Assembly (NCBI GenBank): GCA_964470965.1
Contig: CAYYIS010000005.1
Location: 1-64,000 of the forward strand
Direction: 5' to 3'
DNA: 64,000 bases
Origin: CAYYIS01 sp964470965
Lineage (GTDB): Bacteria > JAAXHH01 > JABIQT01
This document shows, piece after piece, positions 8,292 to 17,889 of the stretch. Below the pieces are notes generated by a model. The model saw nothing but the letters and a program-made list of their open reading frames with translations. It searched no databases and was not told the origin of the DNA. The first letter of the stretch is position 1. Each line of letters begins with the position of its first letter. The translations under genes were made by a program, and so were the position numbers.

Positions 8292-9574
8292 TCGATTTTC
8301 ATCGTATTGTTACGACACTGATGGTTCTGCTCGTACCCGGCCTGCTTTCCGCCCAGGAAGAGCGCATCACTTCACTCGTTGAAAAACATGCCGCCGCCAC
8401 CATCGTACTGCGCGAACACATCCATCAGAATCCTGAATTGGGCAACCGTGAATTCAAGACCGCTGAGCTGGTTGCCGGGCATCTTCTCAATCTTGGAATG
8501 GAAGTGCGCACAGGCATCGCCCACACCGGCGTCGTCGGGATACTGATTGGCGGCAAACCTGGACCGGTTGTAGCCGTTCGTGCCGACATGGACGCCCTTC
8601 CGGTGACCGAAGACACCCCCTTCCCCTTCAAATCTACCGCTCGCGGAACCTACAACGGCGAAGAAGTAGGTGTGATGCATGCCTGCGGGCACGACATTCA
8701 TACGTCCGTGCAACTGGGCGTGGCGTCTGTGCTTGCGGAAATGAAGGATGATATCCCCGGCACCATCCTGTTTATCTTTCAACCCGCAGAAGAAGGCGCA
8801 CCGGCTGGAGAAGAAGGCGGTGCCCGGCTGATGCTGAAGGAGGGCGTGTTCGATGCCCCGAAACCCGAAGCGGTGTTCGGACTTCATGCCCTGCCGTCGT
8901 TGGAAGTGGGTACTGTGGGCTATACCATAGGCCCCGCGTTTGCTGCGGTGGACGGGTTCAGGATAACTGTTCACGGCCGACAGGCCCACGGTGCCCGCCC
9001 GAATGAAGGTATCGATCCCATCGTCATGGCATCGGAAATCGTTCTGGCCTTCCAGACCATCCGCTCCCGGACCCTCTCACCTCTTCAGCCAAGCGTGATC
9101 ACCGTCGGTATATTTAAAGGCGGTATCCGGTCCAATATAATCCCGAGCCAAGTGCTCCTCCAGGGGACCGTGCGTACCTACGATCCTGCCACAAGGGACG
9201 CCGTGGAACGAAGAATGGACGAGATCCTGAAAGGGATCACCATGGCATATGGCGGCGACTACGATCTCGTGTACACCAGAGGCATCAGCTCCGTAATAAA
9301 CGATACGGCGCTGGCGGTACGGATGGCGCCGGTGATGCAGCAGGCCGTAGGTGCGGAAAATGCGTTGGAAATTGCGCCCACCATGGGCGGTGAGGACTTT
9401 GCGGCATTCTCCAACACGGTGCCCGGCTTATTCTACCGCCTGGGAGTCCGAAAGCCCGGCACCACCACCGGCGGCCTCCACACCCCCACCATGACTGCCG
9501 ACAGCGGTGCCGTACCGGTCGGTATGCGCGTGATGTCGATGATCCTGATGTCGTACCTGCGATTGGCGCAGTAG
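8279..9574 (+). CDS. M20-family amidohydrolase (N-acyl amino acid hydrolase type), secreted
   Basis: About 430-residue M20D amidohydrolase related to hippurate and N-acetyl amino acid hydrolases. It has a signal peptide (VTTLMVLLVPGLLSAQ). Metal-site and family motifs are complete: VRADMDALPVTE, MHACGHDIHT, PAEEG, and the dimerisation-domain HGRQAHGARP. The start could be the ATG at 8279 or the GTG at 8288; the GTG sits at a better distance from GGAAGG (8274-8279) and overlaps the previous stop as GTGA. It would hydrolyse amide-linked acyl amino acids or similar compounds in the periplasm. Overlap with the diguanylate cyclase gene suggests co-transcription rather than a shared pathway. Confidence 0.9.
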   Translation: MHNVIDFHRIVTTLMVLLVPGLLSAQEERITSLVEKHAAATIVLREHIHQNPELGNREFKTAELVAGHLLNLGMEVRTGIAHTGVVGILIGGKPGPVVAVRADMDALPVTEDTPFPFKSTARGTYNGEEVGVMHACGHDIHTSVQLGVASVLAEMKDDIPGTILFIFQPAEEGAPAGEEGGARLMLKEGVFDAPKPEAVFGLHALPSLEVGTVGYTIGPAFAAVDGFRITVHGRQAHGARPNEGIDPIVMASEIVLAFQTIRSRTLSPLQPSVITVGIFKGGIRSNIIPSQVLLQGTVRTYDPATRDAVERRMDEILKGITMAYGGDYDLVYTRGISSVINDTALAVRMAPVMQQAVGAENALEIAPTMGGEDFAAFSNTVPGLFYRLGVRKPGTTTGGLHTPTMTADSGAVPVGMRVMSMILMSYLRLAQ

Positions 9575-9580
9575 AAACAC

Positions 9581-10417
9581 TTACGTGCCAAACCACACCC
9601 GCAACGCCGTATCCGATAGAATCGCTTGCTGTTCTCCCGCACTCAACCCTAACGCTTTCGTAAACATGTTCAGGTGCTCCTGATAGGTGGCTTTTTTGAG
9701 CCAGTGTTCGCAGGGGAAATCCGATCCCCACATACAGCGGTCCGGTCCGAAGGCATCAATGACCGTGCGGATTACGTTGTGGGTGTCGTGGAAGGGGTAG
9801 TCGGTTTCCTCGGATCCGGTAATCCCGAAAGTGAGTTTGGTGTTGAGATTCCCGCATGCGGCCAAACTGACTACGGCGCGTACACGTTCGGAGTCCGGCA
9901 GGTCTTTACCGGTAAGGTAGGCTGTGTGGTCCAGTACAACCGGAACATCCGGATAGCGGTGGAGCAGCGCGGACAGTTCACCGGCCAGTGGGACGTGGAG
10001 ATGGGCACAAATGACGACGCCCAGATCCCGAGCGGTTTCGAACATGCGGGCGGAACCTTCATTGTCATATAACGGATCCGCATCCTTCCCCGGTTCGAGG
10101 CGCAATCCCTTTACGTTGTACCGTGTCGCAAGACGCGTCAGTTCGTCTACGCTCGCGGGGTTCATGGGATCCAGATTGCATATACCCACCATGTCTTCCC
10201 GGTTGGACAGGGCGATGTCTCCGACTAACCGGTTGTCCCACTTGTAAGCCGACCCGGTTTGAACAAGCGTCACCCGGTCGATTCCTGAAGCACGCATATT
10301 CTTGCGTAGATGCTCGATAGTACCGACCCCCTCATCCGGACGGTAGGCCTCCGGAATCATGGGGTAGCGTGTCTCGTCTGCATGATAAATGTGCGCGTGG
10401 GTGTCGACGATGGTCAT
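9581..10417 (-). CDS. amidohydrolase-2 family metal-dependent hydrolase
   Basis: 278-residue TIM-barrel hydrolase of the amidohydrolase 2 family, the group that includes ACMS decarboxylase-like and lactone hydrolases. Metal ligands are visible in order: DTHAHIY at the N-terminus, ICAHLH, VLDHTAY, and the late Asp in MWGSDFPCEHW. No signal peptide is seen, so it is cytoplasmic. It is convergent with the M20 gene, with only 6 bases between them, and I see no terminator in that gap. Members act on cyclic lactones, aromatic acids or decarboxylate; the substrate here is not deducible. Confidence 0.85.
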   Translation of the reverse strand: MTIVDTHAHIYHADETRYPMIPEAYRPDEGVGTIEHLRKNMRASGIDRVTLVQTGSAYKWDNRLVGDIALSNREDMVGICNLDPMNPASVDELTRLATRYNVKGLRLEPGKDADPLYDNEGSARMFETARDLGVVICAHLHVPLAGELSALLHRYPDVPVVLDHTAYLTGKDLPDSERVRAVVSLAACGNLNTKLTFGITGSEETDYPFHDTHNVIRTVIDAFGPDRCMWGSDFPCEHWLKKATYQEHLNMFTKALGLSAGEQQAILSDTALRVWFGT

Positions 10418-11004
10418 AAGGATCCTTTATGGTCGGATACGGGTGAATGGAATCCCCGATATGGTATCACGTTACGCGAAAGAATACAAGCAAAATACAA
10501 ATCGGTTAATCGTTTGATCATCAGCCGGTTTTTCCGGGTATTCCCGTTAAACGCAGCGCCCGAACGGAGAGGCTATATCAGAACGAACATCATGTGGACG
10601 GCCGACTAAATTATAGTGGTGGGACAGACTCTGATCGTGATCGCGCAGGAGCACTCCGTTATCCACGGATTGCAATCGACAATTTAACTCTCTTCGCAGC
10701 CGGGCCCGTTTTTTTCTTAGAGCCGATTGATTGTACGCCGGTAAGATCCGGGCCATGGAGATCATTACCGATCCGCCGGCGTTCGGCGCGAAGTTTTTTC
10801 AAGGTAAAGTGTCCCTTTCCCCAACGTCAGGAAACTAAACTTTTTCCTCAGTCATCACCGTGGCGGGCAATGGACGTTCAGCCAAAGCCGTCGATCCCGA
10901 ACCGGTTCGCAGGCGGTGGAAGACCTGGCCATTAACCTGTCCACTGATTACATTGAACCTGCGGGCAAGCATATCAATGAGACCGACATCCGACAGGAGG
11001 AGGA
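10418..11004. other. 587-base gap upstream of the S9 peptidase gene
   Basis: No intact gene. An open plus-strand frame of about 113 codons (10594-10935) and a minus frame (10547-10765) look non-coding in composition. A 27-codon frame at 10755-10838 begins MEIITDPPAF and later reads GKVSLSPTSGN, faintly like the N-terminus of pantoate-beta-alanine ligase (M-x-I-I-x-D-P, then GK-x-x-x-x-PT-x-G), but nothing convincing follows in any frame. The 3' end carries AGGAGG (10995-11000), the ribosome binding site of the next gene. Confidence 0.3.
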
Positions 11005-13029
11005 ATGGTTAATTCTGCCAAACGGTCCATGGCGATATCAGATCTTTACCGAATGCGTTACGTATCCGACCCACAGATTAACTCGGATGGTAATGAGATT
11101 ATGTTCGTCATCAGGAAAGCATACGAAGAAAAAAACACCTACTATTCCCACATATGGTGTGTTTCCACCGGTGGAAACACACCGCGTCAGTTGACTACGG
11201 GAAGCCACCAGGACCATACGCCCCGCTGGTCTCCCGACGGCTCGCTTCTGGCGTTTGTGTCAGATCGCGTCAAGCCCGGCTCACAGGTCTATGTTCTGCC
11301 CGTAGGGGGTGGTGATGCGAAACAGCTCACCACGCTCGAAGAAGGCGCCATCAACGCACCTGCCTGGTCTCCGGACGGCAGGCGCATCGCGTTCTTGTAC
11401 AGGAAAAAAGAGGCTGGATACCGGCAGCAGGACATCGATGCCCGGAAGGATAGTGGCGATTCCGATCCACCGCGGGTCATATCCAGGCTCGGGTACCGGG
11501 AAGAGGGATACGGCTACACGGGTGGCGAGTGGACTCATGTGCATTGCGTCGATGTGCCGAGTGGCCGGGTGACTCAGATTACGAACGGGCCGCACAGCTG
11601 CTCCGCCCCCGTATGGTCTCCGGATGGCTCGCGGATAGCTTTCGTGACCAACCGGTCGGAAGACGCGGTCCTGAAGCCCTACGACCAGGAAATCTACATC
11701 GTCACGCTGGCTGACGGCGCCGAGGAAAAGCTCAACACCCCGCGGGGTCCCAAAGCCTCACCCGCTTGGTCTCCGGACGGCCTGCGGATCGCTTATTTTG
11801 GCCACACGAAACCAGAGGAGATCTGGAGTCTCACTCAAAGGCATGTCTGGTGCGTCTCCGTGGATGGAGGAACCGCCACCGATATAACGCCAGATCTGGA
11901 CCGGCCGGTTGGCGACGAAATTCTCTGCGACTCCATACCGGGTGACACCAGCAGCTTCGGCCCCGTGTGGACCGGTGACTGCAAGCGCTTGATATTTCTG
12001 GTGAGTGATCAAGGCAGCGTACAGCTATACGCCGCATCCCTCGAATCCCGAACCGCGGTTCCCATGACCGAAGGTGACCGGCACATCATCGGAGTTACCG
12101 CCGACAGGGCCGGCCGGCGCCTTGCCCTGCTCATGGGCGACGACGCTACACCGCCGGATATTTACGCTCATGATATGGACACATCCGTTCCTGAACGACT
12201 GACTGATCTGCATAGAGACTGGACCGATGAGGTCGAGATCAGAGATCCTGAACCGATTTGGCACACCGTGGACGACGGTGTGCCCGTACAGGGTTGGCTG
12301 ATTACGCCACCGGACTTCGATGAACAGAAGTCATATCCGCTAATCGTGGAGATTCACGGTGGGCCGCATGCCGCCTACGGCCAGGCCGTGTTCCATGAAT
12401 TCCAGGTGCTGGCCGCCGCGGGATATCTGGTTTTCTACGCGAATCCCCGGGGTTCCACCGGATACGGACAGGCATTCGCCTCCGGTATTAAAGGCAGTTG
12501 GGGAGACCGCGACTACCTTGACATCATGCAGGTCCTGAATCATCTCATCGATACCAGACCGTATATCGACACAAACCGGCTCGGCGTGACCGGAGGCAGC
12601 TACGGCGGCTACATGACCAGCTGGATCGTATGCCACACCAACCGATTCCGCGCCGCAGTAACCCAGCGCAGCGTGGTGAACCTTCACAACATGGCCGGCA
12701 CCTGCGATATCCCTTTGCTGCTCGATCCCACCTACTACGCCACCCACCCGTGGGCTGATGCGAATCTTTTCTTGCGCCAGTCGCCCATTACCCATGTGGC
12801 AAACATCCACACACCGATGCTCATCCTTCACAGTGAGGGCGACCTGCGCTGCCCTATAGAACAGGGGGAACAATTGTTCACCGCCCTGAGCCTCTTAAAA
12901 CGCGAGGTTATGATGGTCAGATACCCAGCCACCGCCAACCACAACCTCTCCCGTTCCGGGCCGCCCGACCTGCGCGCAGACCGTCTGGAACGGATACTGG
13001 AATGGATGGGGCGTTATTTGGAAGGTTAA
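11005..13029 (+). CDS. S9-family prolyl oligopeptidase-like serine peptidase
   Basis: 674-residue acylaminoacyl-peptidase/DPP-type enzyme. The N-terminal half is a beta-propeller of PD40 blades, visible as five repeats of the form PxWSPDGxxIAF (for example HTPRWSPDGSLLAF and SAPVWSPDGSRIAF). The C-terminal alpha/beta hydrolase domain has the nucleophile Ser532 in GGSYGGYM, Asp613 in HSEGDLRCP and His646 in ATANHNLS, a complete triad. No signal peptide is seen. It would cleave short peptides in the cytoplasm. An AGGAGGAGGA tract abuts the start; an in-frame ATG at 11029 (MAISDLYRM) is an alternative that would place the tract too far away. Confidence 0.92.
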   Translation: MVNSAKRSMAISDLYRMRYVSDPQINSDGNEIMFVIRKAYEEKNTYYSHIWCVSTGGNTPRQLTTGSHQDHTPRWSPDGSLLAFVSDRVKPGSQVYVLPVGGGDAKQLTTLEEGAINAPAWSPDGRRIAFLYRKKEAGYRQQDIDARKDSGDSDPPRVISRLGYREEGYGYTGGEWTHVHCVDVPSGRVTQITNGPHSCSAPVWSPDGSRIAFVTNRSEDAVLKPYDQEIYIVTLADGAEEKLNTPRGPKASPAWSPDGLRIAYFGHTKPEEIWSLTQRHVWCVSVDGGTATDITPDLDRPVGDEILCDSIPGDTSSFGPVWTGDCKRLIFLVSDQGSVQLYAASLESRTAVPMTEGDRHIIGVTADRAGRRLALLMGDDATPPDIYAHDMDTSVPERLTDLHRDWTDEVEIRDPEPIWHTVDDGVPVQGWLITPPDFDEQKSYPLIVEIHGGPHAAYGQAVFHEFQVLAAAGYLVFYANPRGSTGYGQAFASGIKGSWGDRDYLDIMQVLNHLIDTRPYIDTNRLGVTGGSYGGYMTSWIVCHTNRFRAAVTQRSVVNLHNMAGTCDIPLLLDPTYYATHPWADANLFLRQSPITHVANIHTPMLILHSEGDLRCPIEQGEQLFTALSLLKREVMMVRYPATANHNLSRSGPPDLRADRLERILEWMGRYLEG

Positions 13030-13146
13030 GAGTACTCAGACGATACCACCCTCCCATTAAATTCTTAAAAAGCTACTGGCAAAAATATCCCAATCGTGTT
13101 ACTATGTAAACGCACATGATTCCGCACATTAAACTGGAGTAATCTC

Positions 13147-13896
13147 ATGTCTCACAAGCGTGTCCTTATAACGGGAATGAGCGGTCTAATCGGTGGAGCG
13201 GTACGTTCTCATCTGGAAGATTCTTATACGCTGCGGGCCCTGAACCGACGGGAGGTGCCGGGTGTGGATTGCTACTGTGCCGACATATCTGATCTGGACG
13301 CCATTCGTCCCGCGTTCGAGGATGTGGACACGGTAGTGCATCTGGCTGCAATCATACAGGTTCAGGGAGGCTGGAAAAACATCCTAAAATACAACATCGA
13401 AGGCACTTACAACGTGTTCGAAGCGGCCCGTCAGGCCGGGGTGAACCGGGTCGTGTACGCCAGCAGCGGGTCCACCGTTTCCGGGTGGGAGCAGGAGTCG
13501 CCCCTCAAGGCGGTGGTGGAAGGCCGGTACGACGGCCGCTGGCATAACCTGACGCATGAGACTCCAGTACATCCCACCGAGCTGTACGGATGTAGCAAAG
13601 TATGGGGCGAGGCACTGGCCCGCCATTTCTCCGACGCTCACGGCATGTCAATGATCTGCCTGCGGATCGGCCACGTCTCAGAAGCGAACCGGCCTACATC
13701 AGACAGGGATTATTCGGTGTGGTGCAGCCAGCGGGATATCGCACAGATGGTGGAACGCTGTATTGCGGCCCCGCTTGAACTGATGTTCGACATCTTCTAT
13801 GCCGTGTCCGACAACAAATGGAGCTATCGCGACATCGAGCACGCCAGGCAGGTCGTAGGTTATGCCCCCCAGGACTCGGCAGAAGACTACCGATGA
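13147..13896 (+). CDS. NAD-dependent epimerase/dehydratase (extended SDR)
   Basis: 249-residue extended-type short-chain dehydrogenase. The Rossmann motif is GMSGLIGG (residues 10-17), NAD-binding continues with VVHLAA, and the active-site pair is Tyr147/Lys151 (YGCSK). The closest recognisable subgroup is uronate dehydrogenase or sugar epimerase-like, but this is a loose match. It is somewhat short for the family. It starts with ATG after ACTGGAG. The next gene, prs, begins 66 bases later on the same strand. Confidence 0.85.
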   Translation: MSHKRVLITGMSGLIGGAVRSHLEDSYTLRALNRREVPGVDCYCADISDLDAIRPAFEDVDTVVHLAAIIQVQGGWKNILKYNIEGTYNVFEAARQAGVNRVVYASSGSTVSGWEQESPLKAVVEGRYDGRWHNLTHETPVHPTELYGCSKVWGEALARHFSDAHGMSMICLRIGHVSEANRPTSDRDYSVWCSQRDIAQMVERCIAAPLELMFDIFYAVSDNKWSYRDIEHARQVVGYAPQDSAEDYR

Positions 13897-13962
13897 GTTA
13901 TTCATCCTGCATTCCGCCTTGCATGTCCCGGGGTTTCATATCTGAAAGATGGAGAACCATCA

Positions 13963-14901
13963 ATGAATCGTATCGTGATCTTCAGCGGCAGTGCGCACAG
14001 AGCCCTGGCCGAGGAAGTCTGTGAAAACCTCGGCCTGCGGCTGAGCGAAAGCTCGACCAACCGCTTCAGCAACGACTGTCTGCAGGTGCAGCTCAAAGCA
14101 AACTGCCGGGAGGCGGACGTCTATATCATGCAACCCCTGGGCCCTCCGGTGCAGGAAAACCTTATGGAACTACTTCTCATGCTCGACGCCGCCCGGGGCG
14201 CTTCAGCGGCGCGAACTACTGCGGTGATCCCCTATTTTTCCTATTCCCGATCCGACAAAAAAGATGCTCCAAGGATCTCCATCGCCGCCCGTCTTGTGGC
14301 GGATCTGCTCGTTACCGCCGGGGCAAACCGGGTTTTGACACTCCAGCTTCACAAGTCACAGGTCCACGGGTTTTTCAGTATTCCTGTAGACCACTTGAAC
14401 GCACTGCAGATTCTTGCTCTCCATTTTGCCGGGCGTGATCTCCACAATACCATCGTGGTCTCACCCGATCTGGGTAATGCGAGAGATGCCACCGCTTTCG
14501 CGCGCCTGCTCGAATTACCCGTAGCTGCCGGTACCAAACGCCGTATTTCCGATGAAGAAGTCATCATCGATAATATCGTCGGTGATGTTGATGGGAAGAA
14601 TGTAATCATCATGGATGATGAGATCGCCACCGGTGGCTCTATCATCGAATTGATGGACCGTCTTCGGGAACGGAATGCACAGACGATCACTGTCGTCTGT
14701 ACCCATGGGGTTTTCACGGGCACATCTGTTGAACGCTTTCAAGACGTGCCTGAAATCGAGGAAATCGTGACTACCAATACGGTACCTTTTAACGAAGAAA
14801 AAATACCGCCCAACCTGACGATTTTGTCCATCGCCCCGCTCCTCTCGGAAACCATCCACCGCATCCACAGCGGGGAATCTGTCAGTAGTCTCTTTTCTTA
14901 A
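13963..14901 (+). CDS. prs: ribose-phosphate pyrophosphokinase (PRPP synthetase), divergent subclass
   Basis: 312-residue PRPP synthetase: transfers pyrophosphate from ATP to ribose 5-phosphate for nucleotide, His, Trp and NAD synthesis. The ATP site reads YFSYSRSDKKD and the catalytic loop AAGTKRRISDEEV; the PRPP-binding loop is IIMDDEIATGGS instead of the usual VDDMIDTAGT. The stretch LQLHKSQVHGFFSIPVDHL is the well-conserved ribose-5-P region with replacements at normally invariant positions. It therefore belongs to a divergent bacterial branch and could be a second, specialised copy. The ATG is preceded by GATGGAGA. Length is normal. Confidence 0.88.
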   Translation: MNRIVIFSGSAHRALAEEVCENLGLRLSESSTNRFSNDCLQVQLKANCREADVYIMQPLGPPVQENLMELLLMLDAARGASAARTTAVIPYFSYSRSDKKDAPRISIAARLVADLLVTAGANRVLTLQLHKSQVHGFFSIPVDHLNALQILALHFAGRDLHNTIVVSPDLGNARDATAFARLLELPVAAGTKRRISDEEVIIDNIVGDVDGKNVIIMDDEIATGGSIIELMDRLRERNAQTITVVCTHGVFTGTSVERFQDVPEIEEIVTTNTVPFNEEKIPPNLTILSIAPLLSETIHRIHSGESVSSLFS

Positions 14902-15106
14902 AGATGAGCATGGATATGTTGAATACCGTGGTTTTTTTCGTGTCTTTAGACAGTTAAACACCTGTGATTCATAAAGGTTTTCCTGCATCCTTCATACTTA
15001 CCCTTATTTCCCTTGCCAAGTGACAGCAAATACATAATAATTGAGGATTTATAACCATAAACAGTAAATGGCGTACGAAATTCCATATTATTAACCGGAG
15101 GCTTGC

Positions 15107-16222
15107 ATGGAGAAGATAAAACGTCGTGACTTCCTGAAGAAAGCGTCGGCAGCTACCGTAGCCGGTGGCGCACTTGTTGCAGGGTGCGGTCAGCAGCAGG
15201 GCAGCGCACCGTTAGTGAAGTCCAGCCAGACCTACGAATGGAAGATGGTGACCACGTGGCCGCCGACACTTCCGATCTTGCAGGACAGTGCCAAATTGGT
15301 GGCGAAGTGGGTCGAGGAGATGTCCGAAGGACGTATGAAAATTACGGTGTACGGCGGAGGAGAACTGATACCGTCCCTAGAAGTGTTTGAAGCGGTGACC
15401 CAGGGCGTTGCGGAAATGGGACACGGTGCGTCCTACTACTGGGCAGGCAAGGCCCCCGCTGCACAGTTTTTTGGCGCAGTGCCGTTCGGTATGAACGCCC
15501 AGCAGATGATCTCATGGCTGTACAGCGGCGGCGGCCTCCAACTCTGGGAAGAGCTATACGCCCCGCTAAACCTGGTTCCTATGCCGGTGGGAAACACAGG
15601 ACCGCAAATGGGCGGATGGTTCAAGAGGGAGATCAACTCCCCGTCCGACCTTCAGGGACTCAAGATGCGTATCCCCGGTCTGGGCGGTGATGTGATAAAA
15701 CGCGCCGGCGGCTCCGCTATCCTGTCGGCGCTGGGCGAGATATACACTAACCTGGAACGCGGTGTAATCGATGCGGCGGAATGGATCGGGCCCTACCACG
15801 ATTATCTCCAGGGTTTCCACAAAGCGGCGGAATATTACTACTATCCGGGCTGGCAGGAACCGCAGACGGTCACCGAACTGATGATCAACAAGAGTGCGTT
15901 CGACGCGCTCCCGCCATACCTGCAGAACATCATCCGCACAGCCGCCGCCCGGTCAACCCACTGGGTGCTGTCAGAATTCGACGCGAAGAACAACACATAC
16001 CTTGAGAAACTGGTCAGGGAAGAGGGCGTCAAATTGCGCAAGTTCCCGGAATCGGTACTGGAGGCGTTGCGCAAGCACGCCAACGATTCCGTAGCGGACA
16101 TCGTAGAGAGAGATGCCTTCAGTAAGAAGACATACGAGTCCTACAATAATTTTCACAAAATGGTTGCCGGATGGTCCGATATCGGTGAAAAAGTTTACTT
16201 CAGCGATATTTTAAAAAGCTGA
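15107..16222 (+). CDS. TRAP transporter substrate-binding protein (DctP/TakP-like), Tat lipoprotein
   Basis: 371-residue periplasmic binding protein of the DctP family, closest in look to the group that binds alpha-keto acids, mannitol or chloroaromatic compounds. The N-terminus combines a twin-arginine motif (KRRDFLKKAS) with a lipobox ending in Cys27 (LVAGC), so it should be Tat-exported and lipid-anchored. Ligand-contact regions typical of the family are present (KMRIPGLGGDVIKRAGG; the binding Arg in KMRIPG). No DctQ or DctM gene adjoins it, so it is an orphan. GGAGG precedes the ATG, and a strong terminator follows 25 bases after the stop. Confidence 0.9.
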   Translation: MEKIKRRDFLKKASAATVAGGALVAGCGQQQGSAPLVKSSQTYEWKMVTTWPPTLPILQDSAKLVAKWVEEMSEGRMKITVYGGGELIPSLEVFEAVTQGVAEMGHGASYYWAGKAPAAQFFGAVPFGMNAQQMISWLYSGGGLQLWEELYAPLNLVPMPVGNTGPQMGGWFKREINSPSDLQGLKMRIPGLGGDVIKRAGGSAILSALGEIYTNLERGVIDAAEWIGPYHDYLQGFHKAAEYYYYPGWQEPQTVTELMINKSAFDALPPYLQNIIRTAAARSTHWVLSEFDAKNNTYLEKLVREEGVKLRKFPESVLEALRKHANDSVADIVERDAFSKKTYESYNNFHKMVAGWSDIGEKVYFSDILKS

Positions 16223-16246
16223 TCGGACGGAGTAATTATGATAGAT

Positions 16247-16284
16247 AACGCCCGGGGATCAGTCCCCGGGCGTTTTGTGTTTTG
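16247..16284 (+). terminator. rho-independent terminator after the TRAP binding protein
   Basis: A perfect 12-bp stem AACGCCCGGGGA / TCCCCGGGCGTT (16247-16258 and 16263-16274) with a TCAG loop is followed by TTGTGTTTTT. It is on the correct side of the plus-strand gene. Confidence 0.92.
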
Positions 16285-16329
16285 AGAAGTTAAAGATATT
16301 GAGATCGGACTTTCGCAGGTGAGGCGGTA

Positions 16330-17889
16330 TTACTCCAAAGCCGGAAACAGTGCGGGCGGGCGGCGGTGGCCTGTAGCCTGCTCGTATGCATAGACGAAGC
16401 CGATAAGGTCCGGTTCGCTGAAAAGTCGGCCGACGAACGTGAGGCCGGCCGGCAGCACCCCACGTGTGTTGCCCATCGGAACGGTTATGGCCGGAAAACC
16501 GGTATGGGGCGATAGATGCTGGCTGTTATCACCCGCATGACTTTCCGTATCACCGACTTCCCGGGGCGGGTTGCTCCAGGTTGGATAAATGATGGCATCG
16601 ACACCAACGGCGGCCATGGCCTTCAGAACGGCATCCCGGAATGCTATATTTTTTGCCCGGCTATACAGATCGGGACAGGTAAAAGGCTCCTTACCGGATT
16701 CGAGATTGCGTTTCAGGTTCCCTTCGATATAGGGAGAGTAGAGCCCTGAAGCAACGATGTCATCTATCGTTTTGTATGGTGCCCGAACGCCGAGTGTCGC
16801 AAGGTAGGTATTAACATCCGTATAAAAGGTATTGCACCAGATACCTTCGATCAGATCTTCAAAATCCGGAATGTCAAACGGATCCACGATCTCCGCACCC
16901 TGGCCGGCCAGGTCTCGAATCGCCTGCTCCATGAGCGTCTTCACCTCAGGGTCAGTATCCCCATCGATGTAATACCGGAACAAACCCAGCCGGGCTCCCT
17001 TTAATCCGTCTGTCCTTAAAAACGGGATATAGCTTTCAGGCATCCGGCCTTTGCTCATTTCCGTAATCGGATCGGCCGGGTCATATCCGGCGATCACGTC
17101 CAGGATCCTAACGGCATCCTCTACTGTACGCGCCATCGGGCCGCCGATATCATTCCTGAGGTACAGTGGAATAATGCCGTCTCGACTGGTTAGCCCCATC
17201 GTGGAGCGGATGCCGACCAGGCCGTTATGCGAAGACGGCCCACGTATGGAATTGCCGGTATCCGTGCCCAGCCCAACCGCTCCGAAACTGGCTGCCACGG
17301 CAGCACCGGTCCCGCCGCTTGACCCCGCAGGCACCCTGTTAAGATCATACGGATTTCGTGTGATGCCTGCGATGGAACTGACTGTCACCATCGGGCTGAA
17401 CGCCCATTCAGCCATGTTAGACTTCGCCAGAACGATGGCGCCAGCCTCCCTGAGCATTCGGACCTGGTATGCATCGTCCGAAGGCTGGGAACCCTTGAGG
17501 GCAAGTGAACCGGCTGTGGTCTGCAGATCCTTCGTGTCGTAGTTGTCCTTGACGATGACCGGAACACCGTGCAGTGGACGCAACTGCCCGGTGGCCCGGA
17601 ATTCCGCATCAAGTGCGTCCGCATCTGTCAGTGCTTCAGGATTTGGAACAATTATAGCGTTCAACCGCGTGGCCTGATCATACGCCTCTATACGCTCCAG
17701 GTATGTCTCCACAAGAGACCGGCATGAAATGGCGCCTGAATTCAGGGCCGCATGAATGTCCGAGATCGTTGCTTCCGTCACATCAAAATCCTCCCGCTCC
17801 TGTGCTTCCGACCGATCGCATCCAATACACAACGCCACGACTGCAAGTGCTCGCCAACACAAATGGAGGATGACGTTTTTCGTTAGCAT
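16330..17889 (-). CDS. amidase (amidase-signature family), exported
   Basis: 519-residue amidase-signature enzyme. The Ser-cisSer-Lys triad is complete: Lys114 in VIVKDNYD, cis-Ser191 in PAGSSGGTGA and nucleophile Ser214 in GTDTGNSIRGPS. An N-terminal hydrophobic segment ends in LCIGC, so a signal peptide is likely, possibly a lipoprotein type (Cys24). It hydrolyses amides in the periplasm; secreted relatives accept peptide or aryl amides. It faces the TRAP protein convergently, and the terminator at 16247 separates them. Long plus-strand open frames inside the gene are shadows. Confidence 0.92.
   Translation of the reverse strand: MLTKNVILHLCWRALAVVALCIGCDRSEAQEREDFDVTEATISDIHAALNSGAISCRSLVETYLERIEAYDQATRLNAIIVPNPEALTDADALDAEFRATGQLRPLHGVPVIVKDNYDTKDLQTTAGSLALKGSQPSDDAYQVRMLREAGAIVLAKSNMAEWAFSPMVTVSSIAGITRNPYDLNRVPAGSSGGTGAAVAASFGAVGLGTDTGNSIRGPSSHNGLVGIRSTMGLTSRDGIIPLYLRNDIGGPMARTVEDAVRILDVIAGYDPADPITEMSKGRMPESYIPFLRTDGLKGARLGLFRYYIDGDTDPEVKTLMEQAIRDLAGQGAEIVDPFDIPDFEDLIEGIWCNTFYTDVNTYLATLGVRAPYKTIDDIVASGLYSPYIEGNLKRNLESGKEPFTCPDLYSRAKNIAFRDAVLKAMAAVGVDAIIYPTWSNPPREVGDTESHAGDNSQHLSPHTGFPAITVPMGNTRGVLPAGLTFVGRLFSEPDLIGFVYAYEQATGHRRPPALFPALE

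Noticed and set aside
10916..11194. 92-codon frame overlapping the S9 peptidase start
   Set aside because: Different frame from the peptidase and without family features.
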